A DNA stretch of 12,767 nt from Bacteroidales bacterium (GTDB lineage Bacteria; Bacteroidota; Bacteroidia; Bacteroidales; WCHB1-69): positions 1 through 12,767 of the forward strand of contig JAISDH010000147.1 of assembly GCA_031264975.1 (NCBI GenBank). The letters are read 5' to 3'. Under the pieces are notes generated by a model that saw only the letters and a program-made list of their open reading frames with translations, had not been told where the DNA came from and did no database searches. Both the position numbers and the translations under genes were made by a program. Positions 12,751 through 12,767 of the stretch are shown one piece after another. Positions within the stretch are counted from its first letter, which is position 1, and each line of letters starts with the position of its first letter.

Positions 12751-12767
12751 ATATATCGTTTTTGTAT

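Overview
The window looks like a piece of a Bacteroidota (probably Bacteroidales) chromosome. The evidence is the 5S rRNA sequence, several good matches to the Bacteroidetes promoter -7 element TAnnTTTG upstream of genes, weak Shine-Dalgarno sequences at most starts, and protein families typical of the phylum (PepSY-like periplasmic protein, beta-barrel outer membrane protein, and a small uncharacterised protein at 6622-7107). A [FeFe]-hydrogenase-type protein points to an anaerobe. Host-associated or gut origin is only a guess.

Layout: a SulP anion permease with a STAS domain (+, 181-1821); a convergent HydS-like [FeFe]-hydrogenase/PAS sensor (-, 2092-3942); a 560-bp repeat zone made of purine-rich minisatellites in opposite orientations (3943-4499); an RtcB RNA ligase (-, 4500-5675); a 5'-truncated SLOG/DUF2493-like gene remnant (-, 5757-5999); an island of palindromic REP-like sequence (about 6001-6390); a small uncharacterised gene with its own promoter and terminator (+, 6622-7107); a 1.5-kb gene-free zone holding a 21/42-bp tandem array and a second palindrome island (7108-8625); the biotin ligase BirA (-, 8626-9390); two exported-protein genes with separate promoters (OMP 9781-10650 and PepSY-like 10791-12080, both +); a third palindrome island (about 12273-12555); and a 5S rRNA with terminator (-), the end of an rRNA operon that continues past the window.

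The protein genes are mostly single transcription units with unrelated housekeeping, sensing and envelope roles. I see no operon encoding a new multi-gene system. The unusual content is non-coding. About 4 kb of 12.8 kb carries no convincing gene, and most of that consists of repeat families: (i) GGCGAAAGG-type purine arrays that begin directly at the stop codons of two genes; (ii) small hairpins whose stems vary in sequence yet stay paired and mostly close on GNA or GNRA-like loops; (iii) a 77-bp element present twice, one copy apparently interrupted by a 141-bp element with perfect 14-bp terminal inverted repeats; (iv) a 42-bp array with several reading frames free of stops. Family assignments are by eye from sequence motifs, not from searches.
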